In this document: positions 7,466-15,105 of the stretch, one piece after another
Numbering within the stretch: the stretch's first letter is position 1
Layout of the letters: each line of letters opens with the position of its first letter
Source of the DNA: Sinorhizobium meliloti
Lineage (GTDB): Bacteria; Pseudomonadota; Alphaproteobacteria; Rhizobiales; Rhizobiaceae
Length of the DNA: 64,000 nt
Assembly: GCF_035610345.1 (NCBI RefSeq)
Contig: NZ_CP141213.1
Location: 186,001 to 250,000 of the forward strand
Direction of reading: 5' to 3'
Made by a program: the position numbers and the translations under genes
The notes under the pieces: generated by a model
Database searches by the model: none
What the model was told of the DNA's origin: nothing
What the model saw: the letters and a program-made list of their open reading frames with translations, nothing else

Positions 7466-9706
7466 TCACGCGCGCCCGACGGCGCTTCGAATTCGATCCC
7501 TGGTAAAAGGCAGATCGTAAAGGCGCTTGCCGGTCGCATCCCTGATCGCGTTGGCGACGGCTGCGGCGGCCGGGCCCTGGGCCGCCTCCCCGGTGCCGAG
7601 GAAAGGTTCCCCGGGACGCTCGACGATGTGGACCTCCACGCTTTCCGGTACACTGGCGAAACGCAGGATCGGATAGCTGGACCAATCGGTGCTGGTGATC
7701 CTGGTCCGGTCAAAGGCGACGGCCTCGTAGAGCGTCCAGCTGATCGCCTGCAAAATTCCGCCTTCGGTCTGATTGCGGATGCCGTCCGGATTGACGATCT
7801 CGCCGCTGTCGATGGCCGAAACGGCGCGGACCACATGAACACGGCCCGTTTCGGGTTCGACATCCACCTCCATCGCCACCGCCAGATAGGCGGCAAGGTT
7901 CTTGTAGCGGGCGAAACCGAAGCCGCGTCCGCGGTTGCGGGGCATTTGCGCCTTGTCCCAGCCGAAGCGCTGCGCCGCCAGCTCGATCACGGCACGGGCT
8001 CGCGGGTCCTCCATGTGGCGTAGCCGGAATTGGACCGGATCCGCTTCGGCGATCAGCGCCAGCTCATCGATCGTGCTTTCGATCGCGAAGACGTTGGCAT
8101 AGGCCCCAAGCGCGCGAAGCGCTGATACGCGGAGCGGCATTTCGGCCACGAAATGCCAGAGCACGCGCTTGTTCGGGATCACATAGAGCGGATTGGCATT
8201 TCGGTCGCCGTTGCCGGACGGGCTGATATTGAGCTTGGCGGGCTTCGGCTGGAAGGCTTCGGCCTTGTGGCGCGCCGCCAGGAGCGCACCGGCTCCGCCC
8301 GGACGGGTGGAGTGGGTGTTGCTCCAAAGGTCATAGGCCCAGCTGGCGATCCTGCCCTGGTCGTCCAGTGCTGCACTGATCTTCATGAGCATTGCAGGAC
8401 CATAGGGCTCCCAGCTGTGCTCCTGCTCCCGCATCCACTGGACCCGGATCGGCTTGCCCGGCAGTTTGCTGGCGATGAGGGCCGCATCCGCAGCCGCGTC
8501 ATCGGCGCCATTGTGGCCGTAACAGCCCGATCCTTCCATATGGACGACGTGGACCTTGTCTTCCGGCATGGCCAGCGTCTCGGCGATCGCCGCCCGATCG
8601 GGAAAGACACCCTGCGTGTGCGACCAGACCTCCAACGCCCCGTCCGCGTTCATCCGCGCGACGGCGCAGGACGGGCCGATCGAGCCGTGGATCTGATAGG
8701 GCCGGCTAAACGTCGCCTCGAAGACCTTGCCATCAGACGAAAGCATGCCGGCCTCGGCGACCGTCCCCACCTCGCTCTCGAGTCTTTGCAATTCCGCCGG
8801 CAGGTCGGTCTGGTCGGGGAGCGTCTCGCTTTCCTGCCACCGCGCGGCCGCCGCTAGCGCCCGCATGGCGCTCACCGCCTGGAACTCTTTCGAGGCCACC
8901 ACCGCCAGGAAATTGCCGTCGCGCACGACCGAGACGACGCCCGGCAGCGCCTCGGCGGCGCTCGCATCCACCTCCGATAGTCTGGCAGCCGGGCTCGGCG
9001 GGCGCACGACGCGCGCATGCAGCATGCCCTCCAGGCGAAGATCATGAACATAGGCCGCCTCGCCCGTCACCTTGCCCGGGATGTCGACGCGCGGCAGTGT
9101 TTTGCCGATCACGCGGAAAGTACCCGGCGGCTTCAATGCCGATTGCGGTTGAGCTTCCACGTGCAGCATCTGTCCGGAAACGAGCTCGCCGTAGGTCGCC
9201 CGCCGTCCGTCTTTTGCCAGGACCGCCTTGTTTTCCGCCCTGAGTTCCGTCGCCGCCATGCCGAAGCGTCTGGCAGCTTCGGCCAGAAGCAGGGCCCGCA
9301 CCTGCGCTGCAGCGTTCCTGATGGCGGTACCGCTGTTTTGCATCGACTGGCTGCCGGCCGTGAACCCTTCATTCGGGGTTCGGCCGGTGTCGGCCGTTAT
9401 CAGCCGGATCTCCGCGGGGTCGACTTCGAGCTCCTCGGCGGCAACCTGCAACAGGGCCGTTCGAATGCCCTGCCCGAGTTCCGCCTTGCCGGTGAAGACC
9501 GTGACCGAATTGTCGGGATCGATGCGTATCCATGAATCGAGGAAACGCTCGTCATCAAGGCTGCCCGGCAGGGACACCGGCGCAGCCGGCGGCATTGCCG
9601 GCGGAAGCTCCTGGGCAAACGCACGGCCGAGCGAGAAACCGACGACAAGCCCGCCGGCACCTGCGATGACGCTGCGGCGGGTGATGTCTTCCTGAAGCAT
9701 GCCCAT
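7466..9706 (-). CDS. Molybdopterin-binding subunit of a periplasmic xanthine dehydrogenase-family hydroxylase (IorB-like)
   Basis: A 746-residue large subunit of a two-component molybdenum hydroxylase, the type of isoquinoline 1-oxidoreductase beta and nicotinate dehydrogenase. A Tat signal (TRRSVIAGAGGLVVG, then RAFAQ) at residues 10-32 predicts export. The body has repeated Mo-cofactor loops (KAELGQGIRTAL near 75, GSIGPSCAVA near 350) and the catalytic Glu in GTGEAAQGP close to the C-terminus. Its start overlaps the stop of the 2Fe-2S gene by one base (TGATG), and the order is cytochrome c, 2Fe-2S, Mo subunit. No FAD subunit is present, so electrons should pass from the 2Fe-2S clusters to the cytochrome. 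Substrate unknown; N-heterocycles or aldehydes are the usual ones. Confidence 0.85.
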   Translation of the reverse strand: MGMLQEDITRRSVIAGAGGLVVGFSLGRAFAQELPPAMPPAAPVSLPGSLDDERFLDSWIRIDPDNSVTVFTGKAELGQGIRTALLQVAAEELEVDPAEIRLITADTGRTPNEGFTAGSQSMQNSGTAIRNAAAQVRALLLAEAARRFGMAATELRAENKAVLAKDGRRATYGELVSGQMLHVEAQPQSALKPPGTFRVIGKTLPRVDIPGKVTGEAAYVHDLRLEGMLHARVVRPPSPAARLSEVDASAAEALPGVVSVVRDGNFLAVVASKEFQAVSAMRALAAAARWQESETLPDQTDLPAELQRLESEVGTVAEAGMLSSDGKVFEATFSRPYQIHGSIGPSCAVARMNADGALEVWSHTQGVFPDRAAIAETLAMPEDKVHVVHMEGSGCYGHNGADDAAADAALIASKLPGKPIRVQWMREQEHSWEPYGPAMLMKISAALDDQGRIASWAYDLWSNTHSTRPGGAGALLAARHKAEAFQPKPAKLNISPSGNGDRNANPLYVIPNKRVLWHFVAEMPLRVSALRALGAYANVFAIESTIDELALIAEADPVQFRLRHMEDPRARAVIELAAQRFGWDKAQMPRNRGRGFGFARYKNLAAYLAVAMEVDVEPETGRVHVVRAVSAIDSGEIVNPDGIRNQTEGGILQAISWTLYEAVAFDRTRITSTDWSSYPILRFASVPESVEVHIVERPGEPFLGTGEAAQGPAAAAVANAIRDATGKRLYDLPFTRDRIRSAVGRA

Positions 9707-10203
9707 CAGCCGGCCCTCCCCTGATCAGTGGCAGGCAACGAGGCGGCCTGCATCAGTTCGCCGGCGCGCCGGATCGCCGCGAGAATCCGCATATGGGTGC
9801 CGCAACGACAAAGATTGGTCGCAAGCGCCTCGCGGATGTCCTCTTCGCTCGGCTGCGCGTTGCGGCGCAAAAGCGCATGCGCGCTCATCATCATGCCCGG
9901 GATGCAATAGCCGCATTGCGCCGCCTGCAGCTCGATGAACGCCTCCTGCAGCGGCCCCGGCGCGTCGATCGTTCCCAAGCCCTCGATGGTGGTGATCTCC
10001 CGCCCTTCCAGCAGCATGATAGGCACCATGCAGGAAAGCACCGCCTCGCCATCGACGACGACTGTGCAGGAGCCGCACTGCCCAAGTCCGCAGCCGTATT
10101 TGGCCCCGTTGAGCGCCAGTTCGTCACGCAGGACGTAAAGCAGCGGCGTCGCCGGATCTGCCTCGATCTGATGCGGGCTGCCGTTGACTGTCAGCGATAC
10201 CAT
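9706..10203 (-). CDS. 2Fe-2S subunit of the IorAB-type hydroxylase
   Basis: A 165-residue small subunit with two [2Fe-2S] clusters. The plant-ferredoxin-type site is C38, C43, C46 and C58 (CGLGQCGSC plus VLSC); the second, helical cluster is C97, C100, C132 and C134 (CGYC and CRCG). All eight ligands are present. The ATG at 10203 is chosen over a TTG at 10209 because AGGAGGA lies six to seven bases before it. There is no signal peptide, as expected for a subunit that hitchhikes through Tat with the large subunit. It lies two bases after the triheme cytochrome gene and overlaps the large-subunit start. Confidence 0.88.
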   Translation of the reverse strand: MVSLTVNGSPHQIEADPATPLLYVLRDELALNGAKYGCGLGQCGSCTVVVDGEAVLSCMVPIMLLEGREITTIEGLGTIDAPGPLQEAFIELQAAQCGYCIPGMMMSAHALLRRNAQPSEEDIREALATNLCRCGTHMRILAAIRRAGELMQAASLPATDQGRAG

Positions 10204-10205
10204 CT

Positions 10206-11594
10206 TCAATCCTCCTCGGCGCCGACATGGTGCGGCGCCCTTTCAATGCCGTCAGAGGGCCGGATTGCCACCTTGTAGGTCCCGGAACGGGTTCTGGCCG
10301 TCTGCTCGACGAGCCCGGCCCAGGGTGGCTCCTGCGAGAACCGCTCGCGCATGTAGGCAAGGAGATCGGCCACCTGCTGATCGCTGAGCAGATGGCGGAA
10401 AGCCGGCATCACTGCGCTCGCTTCGCCATCGGCCGGCGGAAGGCCGAACAGCACCACGTTGACGATGTTTTGCGGGTTCGGCGCATTGACGGCGGTGCTG
10501 AGTTGGAAATTCAGCCCCCCGAAGGGCTGACGCCGCTCGCTCTCGTGACAGCTTGCACAGGCGGCAAGATAAATTGCTTCGCCGGGCTGGCCGCCTGCCC
10601 CACTGGCCGGTGAACGCTGGCTGTCCGCCGCCTGCTCCGGGCGCTGCCCTCCAAAAGCCTCGCGCAACTGTGCCGCCCTCTGCTCGCGTTCCGGCGTTGG
10701 GGCGCCCATGATCGACATTACATAGGTGGCGATCGCCGCGATATCGCTGTCCGGCAGGAAAGCGAGATTGCCCGTCACCTCGGCCATGGGCCCGCGCGAA
10801 ACGCCATGGAATTCGTGCCAGCCGTTGCGAAGATAGAAGGCGAGGCTTTGCTCGTCCCAGGGGATCGGCGCCTTCGACTCCGTGTTGATCGCATAGGCCT
10901 GCCAGCCTTCCGCTTCGCCGCCGCCGAAATGCCGGTCGCGGTCTTCGGCGCCAAATGGGTTGCGCGGCGTATGGCAGGCCCCACAGTGGCCGAGGCCCTC
11001 GACAAGATAACGCCCGCGGTTCCAGGCCTCGCTCTGGCCGGGATCCGGCTCCCGCTCGCCGCCGTCGAGGAAAAGCAGCTTCCAGCCGGCAAGCAGGGGC
11101 CGGAACTGCAGGGGAAGCGGAAGGTCGTTTTCCGGCGCCTCGGCTTTCACCGCGACACGCGTCATGAGGAATGCGTAGAGGGCGCGATTGTCGTCTGCCG
11201 AAACACGCGTGAAGTGCTCATAGGGGAACGCCGGATAGAGGTGACTTCCCTCCCGGTCGACACCTTCCCTCATGGCGCGCTCGAAGGCCGCCTCGCTCCA
11301 GCCGCCGATGCCCGTTTCGCGATCAGGGGTGATGTTGGTGGAGTAGATCGTGCCGAAGGGGGTGGGCAATGCAAGGCCGCCGGCAAATGCCGGTCTCCCG
11401 GGCACGGTGTGGCAGGCGATGCAATTGCCGAGCGCCGCCAGCTGCGCGCCTTTGGCGACTAGCTCCGGAGCAAAGCGCGCCTCCGCCGCCGCGGTGTCTT
11501 CGGGTAACTCCGAACGCCACGCAAATAAAAGGAAACCAGCAACAGCCACAAAGATGACCGCCGGGATGCCGATCGCCACCCTCAAAGCTCGCAT
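10206..11594 (-). CDS. Membrane-anchored triheme cytochrome c, electron acceptor of the IorAB-type enzyme
   Basis: A 462-residue periplasmic cytochrome of the kind paired with alcohol and aldehyde dehydrogenases and with nicotinate dehydrogenase. One N-terminal transmembrane helix (residues 5-25) is followed by three c-type heme sites: CIACH 58-62, CGACH 204-208 and CASCH 346-350. Methionine ligands are likely in each domain. The ATG at 11594 follows GGCGGAGA and starts directly before the anchor helix; a longer reading frame upstream is not supported. First gene of the three-gene operon. Role (inferred): passes electrons from the exported Mo/2Fe-2S hydroxylase to the respiratory chain. Confidence 0.88.
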   Translation of the reverse strand: MRALRVAIGIPAVIFVAVAGFLLFAWRSELPEDTAAAEARFAPELVAKGAQLAALGNCIACHTVPGRPAFAGGLALPTPFGTIYSTNITPDRETGIGGWSEAAFERAMREGVDREGSHLYPAFPYEHFTRVSADDNRALYAFLMTRVAVKAEAPENDLPLPLQFRPLLAGWKLLFLDGGEREPDPGQSEAWNRGRYLVEGLGHCGACHTPRNPFGAEDRDRHFGGGEAEGWQAYAINTESKAPIPWDEQSLAFYLRNGWHEFHGVSRGPMAEVTGNLAFLPDSDIAAIATYVMSIMGAPTPEREQRAAQLREAFGGQRPEQAADSQRSPASGAGGQPGEAIYLAACASCHESERRQPFGGLNFQLSTAVNAPNPQNIVNVVLFGLPPADGEASAVMPAFRHLLSDQQVADLLAYMRERFSQEPPWAGLVEQTARTRSGTYKVAIRPSDGIERAPHHVGAEED

Positions 11595-11735
11595 CGGGAA
11601 TCTCCGCCGATTGGGGAAAACGCCGCAATTGCCGATGGGTTCCAAGCGGCTTTGACGTTTGCCCGACGTAAACGCTGCCCCGGAACAGAAGCGCTCGCCT
11701 GTGGTTACACAGCAGCAATCAGAGGAGTTCCCAAG

Positions 11736-11909
11736 ATGAGCAAGACCAATGTCGAGCAAGCCCAGAAGGACGCACGAAAACAGGCCGAGAAGACGAGCGC
11801 CGGGGGCCATTTGGGTGGCACCTATTACGGACAGGAGCCGGATGCCAAGACAGCGACGACGGTGAAGAAGAAGGGCGACAAGGCAAGGCCGAACGATGGC
11901 CGGAATTAG
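11736..11909 (+). CDS. Small hydrophilic hypothetical protein (57 aa)
   Basis: A 57-residue, highly charged and Lys-rich protein (MSKTNVEQAQKDARKQAEKT at the N-terminus, GGHLGGTYYGQEPDA in the middle). No domain recognised and no membrane segment. GAGGAG lies about eight bases before the ATG, and codon use resembles its neighbours, which supports it being real. It ends 25 bases before the next small gene on the same strand, so the two are probably co-transcribed. Function unknown; small basic or disordered proteins of this look are often stress-induced in rhizobia, but that is only a general impression. Confidence 0.6.
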   Translation: MSKTNVEQAQKDARKQAEKTSAGGHLGGTYYGQEPDAKTATTVKKKGDKARPNDGRN

Positions 11910-11934
11910 CTTTGCCGCGACCGAGGAGGTCTCG

Positions 11935-12198
11935 ATGTCCGTCTATCAGCGGCTTCCGGAAAGACCCCTGCCGGGCGCCATGGTCGTGAAACTCTACCAC
12001 TCCGGCGACGCCGTGCGGGGATATGTGCGAAAGGTCACCGATCCCTCCGAGGATGACGTCATCTTTCCCGGAGAAGAAATGGAGGCCGAGTCGGCCTTCA
12101 GGTTGGCGGCAAGCCACAGCGAAGCGTCGGCCCCGATCTATGTCGAGCTCGTGGAGGACGTCGAATGGGACCCGTCCTGGGGCACGTTGATCGGCTGA
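11935..12198 (+). CDS. Small hypothetical protein (87 aa)
   Basis: An 87-residue acidic soluble protein: SVYQRLPERPLPGAMVVKLY near the N-terminus, SEDDVIFPGEEMEAE in the middle, WDPSWGTLIG at the C-terminus. I do not recognise a named domain. The start at 11935 is well supported by GAGGAGG five bases upstream; a longer frame from 11896 would overlap the preceding gene. Convergent with the AlkB-like gene, the two stops lying 11 bases apart. The VFPGEE/DPSWG pattern looks like a small beta-rich domain. No function can be assigned. Confidence 0.65.
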   Translation: MSVYQRLPERPLPGAMVVKLYHSGDAVRGYVRKVTDPSEDDVIFPGEEMEAESAFRLAASHSEASAPIYVELVEDVEWDPSWGTLIG

Positions 12199-12209
12199 TA
12201 TCGACAGAG

Positions 12210-12800
12210 TCACGCACGGCCGCCGGCGGTAATCCCTGAGCGCAGCTCCCGGAAGGTGATCGAATAGCGCAGGCGCTCTACCGGCGGGATGGAATGCTCC
12301 CATTCGGATCTCGCACTGCCGGAGAGGAGATATGCCGAGCCCGGCTCGAGAATGACGGAAGCCCGCTCCCATTTGCCGATCCGCTTTCGGCGCAACCTGA
12401 ATGTGCAGGAAGCCAGCAGCGATATCCCGACGACATCGCCGAACACCGCCTTGTCCCTGTGCCAGCCGATCGGGGCCCCGACATCATATTCGGTGACCAG
12501 TGCCTGCTGGAGTCCCTCCGCCGGCAGTCCGGAAAAGTCGGCCGCCAGCTGCCTGAGCGGCAGAAGCAGCGGGGGAATGGCATCGATCTTCCGGACCGCC
12601 TCGGTGTCGAAGTCGTACTTCCAGCCGAATGAAACCACACGCCTCCTGCCCTCGTAGCCGTGAAAGTCGAAAGGCTTGAAGGGAAGCCCCGGCAGCGCCT
12701 CCAAAAGTACCTCCTGGAGCTTCTGCGGAACGATACCCGCCTGGTAGCGGAAGCCCTCCGGCAGATTGCCGGGCGGGTTTCCGAATAGGTCTCCTTGCAT
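12210..12800 (-). CDS. AlkB-like 2-oxoglutarate/Fe(II)-dependent dioxygenase
   Basis: A 196-residue member of the AlkB superfamily, which oxidatively removes alkyl groups from nucleic acids or proteins. The iron site is complete: H114 and D116 (GWHRDK) and H169 (WEHSIPP), with R178 and R184 (RLRYSITFR) as the 2-oxoglutarate and substrate arginines. The N-terminus begins MQGDLFGNPPGNLPEGFRY, which resembles the DUF-style AlkB homologues of alphaproteobacteria rather than E. coli AlkB. The ATG at 12800 has GCGAGGTG upstream. A metallophosphoesterase lies upstream on the same strand after 91 bases. DNA-repair role is by family; no Ada or SOS box is visible. Confidence 0.85.
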   Translation of the reverse strand: MQGDLFGNPPGNLPEGFRYQAGIVPQKLQEVLLEALPGLPFKPFDFHGYEGRRRVVSFGWKYDFDTEAVRKIDAIPPLLLPLRQLAADFSGLPAEGLQQALVTEYDVGAPIGWHRDKAVFGDVVGISLLASCTFRLRRKRIGKWERASVILEPGSAYLLSGSARSEWEHSIPPVERLRYSITFRELRSGITAGGRA

Positions 12801-12891
12801 TGAAGCACCTCGCATTCGGGACGCAAGCCTGCCACCGATATTGGAGAACATTCGAAAGGCTCGCACGTTCCCCGAAGCGCCAAGCGGGAGT

Positions 12892-13386
12892 TTACCGCCG
12901 GGCCTGGGGGAGAATATCAACCAGCCGGACCGGACGCAGGCCTCTCGCATCCACGCCCACATCGAACTGCCGCGGGATCGGCTTCAGCCTGCCATGGGAG
13001 TGCCCGTGCAGATTGATCGACTTCTTTCCCATCTGGTTCCATGTCCGGAACGGATAATGGCAAAGGACGAGCAGCCGCCCATCGACCATCAGCTCCGCGT
13101 AATGCTGCACGCTGTGCCAGCCGCTCGCCCCGGTCGTGTCGATCGGGTCGTTGTTGCCTACGATGAGGTGCTTGCGGCCGTTCAGACGGGACAGCAGATC
13201 TTCGGCAAGCCCGGTTCTCTTTGCCGCGAAGTCGCCAAGGTGCCAGACGTCGTCCTGCGGCGAGACGGTTTCGTTCCAATTGGCGATCAGGGCGGCATCA
13301 TGTTCGGCCATATTGGAAAACGGGCGGCGGTCGATGCGAAGCACACGCGGATCGCCGTAATGCGTGTCGCCCGTGAAATAGATCAT
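12892..13386 (-). CDS. Calcineurin-like metallophosphoesterase
   Basis: A 164-residue compact phosphoesterase with all dimetal motifs: D7/H9 in GDTHYGD, D52 in WHLGDF, N79 in VGNNDP (GNND in place of the more common GNHD), H110 in LCHYPF, and H128/H131 in HGHSHG. The size and the motif GDTHYGD...LCHYPF...LHGHSH match the small prophage/bacterial class whose substrates are mostly unknown. The ATG at 13386 starts directly at the first beta strand; ATGs at 13455 and 13431 would add an unsupported basic leader. Divergent from the Pao-like operon, 171 bases away. Confidence 0.8.
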   Translation of the reverse strand: MIYFTGDTHYGDPRVLRIDRRPFSNMAEHDAALIANWNETVSPQDDVWHLGDFAAKRTGLAEDLLSRLNGRKHLIVGNNDPIDTTGASGWHSVQHYAELMVDGRLLVLCHYPFRTWNQMGKKSINLHGHSHGRLKPIPRQFDVGVDARGLRPVRLVDILPQARR

Positions 13387-13557
13387 CTCGCCAATCGCTG
13401 TCCCTGCCCGGCCGCCGCGGTCGTGCCGCATGCGAACAATCTTCGGAACATTCATCCGATTGCCGGGTTCTGGCAACCCCTGCCGCCTCGCGCGACTGAC
13501 CTGCCCCGCTCCGCGGCGCGAGATGCCGCGGCTGATGCAAGTCGAGAGGGTGTGCTC

Positions 13558-14124
13558 ATGCCATCGCCCCACCGAACGCCTAAGGCGGCACCCATCCCGC
13601 CTGCCGGCTCAGCGCTGATCCTGCTGAAGATCAACGGCGTCGACCATTCCCTGTCGATCGACCCACGCACCTCTCTGCTGGACGTTCTGCGCGAGCATTT
13701 GAGCCTTACCGGGCCCAAAAAGGGATGCAACCAGGGCGCCTGCGGGGCCTGCACGGTTTTGGTGGACGGTCAGCGCGTCCTGTCCTGCCTGTCGCTGGCG
13801 CTTCAGCTTGAAGGCCGGGAGATCACCACGATCGAAGGCATTGCCAATGGCGAGCTTCACCCGCTTCAGGCCGCATTCATAGAGCATGACGGTTTCCAAT
13901 GCGGTTATTGCACCCCCGGGCAGATCTGTTCGGCGATCGGAATGTTCCAAGAATTTCAAAGCGGCTTGCCGAGCGCGGTGACCGGGGACATGGCCGCGGC
14001 TACGATCGAATTCTCGGACGCCGAGATCAAGGAACGCATGAGCGGAAACCTCTGCCGTTGCGGGGCTTATGTCGGCATCTGCGAGGCGATCCACAGCGCA
14101 TTTGACCGCGAGGTGGCGAAATGA
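13558..14124 (+). CDS. paoA: 2Fe-2S subunit of aldehyde oxidoreductase (PaoA/YagT-like), no Tat signal
   Basis: A 188-residue iron-sulphur subunit of the XDH-family three-subunit aldehyde oxidoreductase. Cluster one: C57, C62, C65 and C77 (GCNQGACGAC, LSC); cluster two: C115, C118, C166 and C168. The HPLQAAFIEHDGFQCGYCTP stretch closely matches E. coli PaoA. Unlike E. coli PaoA, there is no twin-arginine leader: the N-terminus is a short Pro/Ala-rich tail before LLKINGVDHSL, and the in-frame sequence upstream has none either. GAGAGGG precedes the ATG. Its stop overlaps the next ATG (ATGA). The enzyme is therefore probably cytoplasmic (inference). Confidence 0.8.
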   Translation: MPSPHRTPKAAPIPPAGSALILLKINGVDHSLSIDPRTSLLDVLREHLSLTGPKKGCNQGACGACTVLVDGQRVLSCLSLALQLEGREITTIEGIANGELHPLQAAFIEHDGFQCGYCTPGQICSAIGMFQEFQSGLPSAVTGDMAAATIEFSDAEIKERMSGNLCRCGAYVGICEAIHSAFDREVAK

Positions 14125-15104
14125 AGAGCTTCGCCTATGCGAGAGCGACTGATCTGGAAACCGCCGTGCAGCTCCTCTCCAAGACGCCGAATGCGAAGTT
14201 GCTCGGCGGCGGCACCAACCTGGTGGACCTGATGCGCGAGAACATCGAACAGCCGGACGCGCTGGTGGATGTGACCGGGCTGCCTCTGGACCGGATCGAG
14301 GAGCGGCCGGATGGCGGCCTTGCTATCGGTGCGACGGTGCGGAACACCGCGGTCGCCGGTCATCCGGTCGTGCGGGACCGCTATCCGCTTCTGGCCCAGG
14401 CGATCGTGTTCGGAGCATCTGGCCAGATCCGCAACATGGCGACCGTTGCGGGCAACCTCATGCAGCGAACGCGTTGCCTCTATTTCTACGACCACGCGGC
14501 GCGCTGCAACAAGCGTGCACCGGGAGCGGGATGCGATGCGATCGGGGGCTTCAATCGGATGCACGCGATCCTCGGAGCCTCGGACAGCTGCATCGCCACG
14601 CATCCGTCCGATATGTGCGTCGCCCTGGCGGCTCTCGATGCGAAGGTGAACGTCCTCGGGCCCAGCGGCGCGCGCACGATTGCCTTCGAGGACTTCCACC
14701 GTTTGCCGGAGCATACACCCCATATCGAGACCGATCTGCAGCCCGGCGAACTTATCACCGGCATCGAGATCCCGCCGCTCGGCTTCGCCAGGCGCTCGCT
14801 CTATCGGAAGGTCCGGGACCGCGCGAGCTATGCTTTTGCCCTGGTCAGCGTCGCCGCCGCTCTGGAGATCGACAGCGGCAAGGTCAGGAACGTCCGCCTG
14901 GCGCTCGGGGGCGTGGCGCACAAGCCGTGGCGGGCTACCGAAGCCGAGCGCGTCCTGGCGGGAGCGAACGCTGGTGCCGAGAGCTTCAGACAGGCGGCGG
15001 AAGCCGAACTCGCGCCGGCAAGAGGCCTCGCCCATAACGCCTTCAAGGTCGAGTTGGCGAAGCGCACGATCGTCGGCGTGTTGGGCGAATTGGCCGGAGG
15101 GTAA
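14121..15104 (+). CDS. paoB: FAD subunit of aldehyde oxidoreductase (PaoB/YagS-like) with extra Fe-S site
   Basis: A 327-residue flavin subunit, with the FAD-binding motifs LLGGGTNLVDLM (27-38) and TVAGNLMQRTRC (108-119). Between these and the C-terminal domain is an insertion carrying C119, C129, C138 and C157 (RTRCLYFYDHAARCNKR, GAGCDA, DSC), which in E. coli PaoB holds an unusual [4Fe-4S] cluster; all four candidates are present. This insertion separates PaoB/YagS-type and 4-hydroxybenzoyl-CoA reductase-type subunits from ordinary XDH flavin subunits. Overlaps paoA by four bases and ends one base before the Mo-subunit ATG. Confidence 0.85.
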   Translation: MKSFAYARATDLETAVQLLSKTPNAKLLGGGTNLVDLMRENIEQPDALVDVTGLPLDRIEERPDGGLAIGATVRNTAVAGHPVVRDRYPLLAQAIVFGASGQIRNMATVAGNLMQRTRCLYFYDHAARCNKRAPGAGCDAIGGFNRMHAILGASDSCIATHPSDMCVALAALDAKVNVLGPSGARTIAFEDFHRLPEHTPHIETDLQPGELITGIEIPPLGFARRSLYRKVRDRASYAFALVSVAAALEIDSGKVRNVRLALGGVAHKPWRATEAERVLAGANAGAESFRQAAEAELAPARGLAHNAFKVELAKRTIVGVLGELAGG

Positions 15105-15105
15105 G

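Noticed and set aside
10206..11810. Longer cytochrome c start at 11810
   Set aside because: The extra 72 residues run antisense through the start of a small plus-strand gene and precede the natural membrane anchor; ATG 11594 has a ribosome site.
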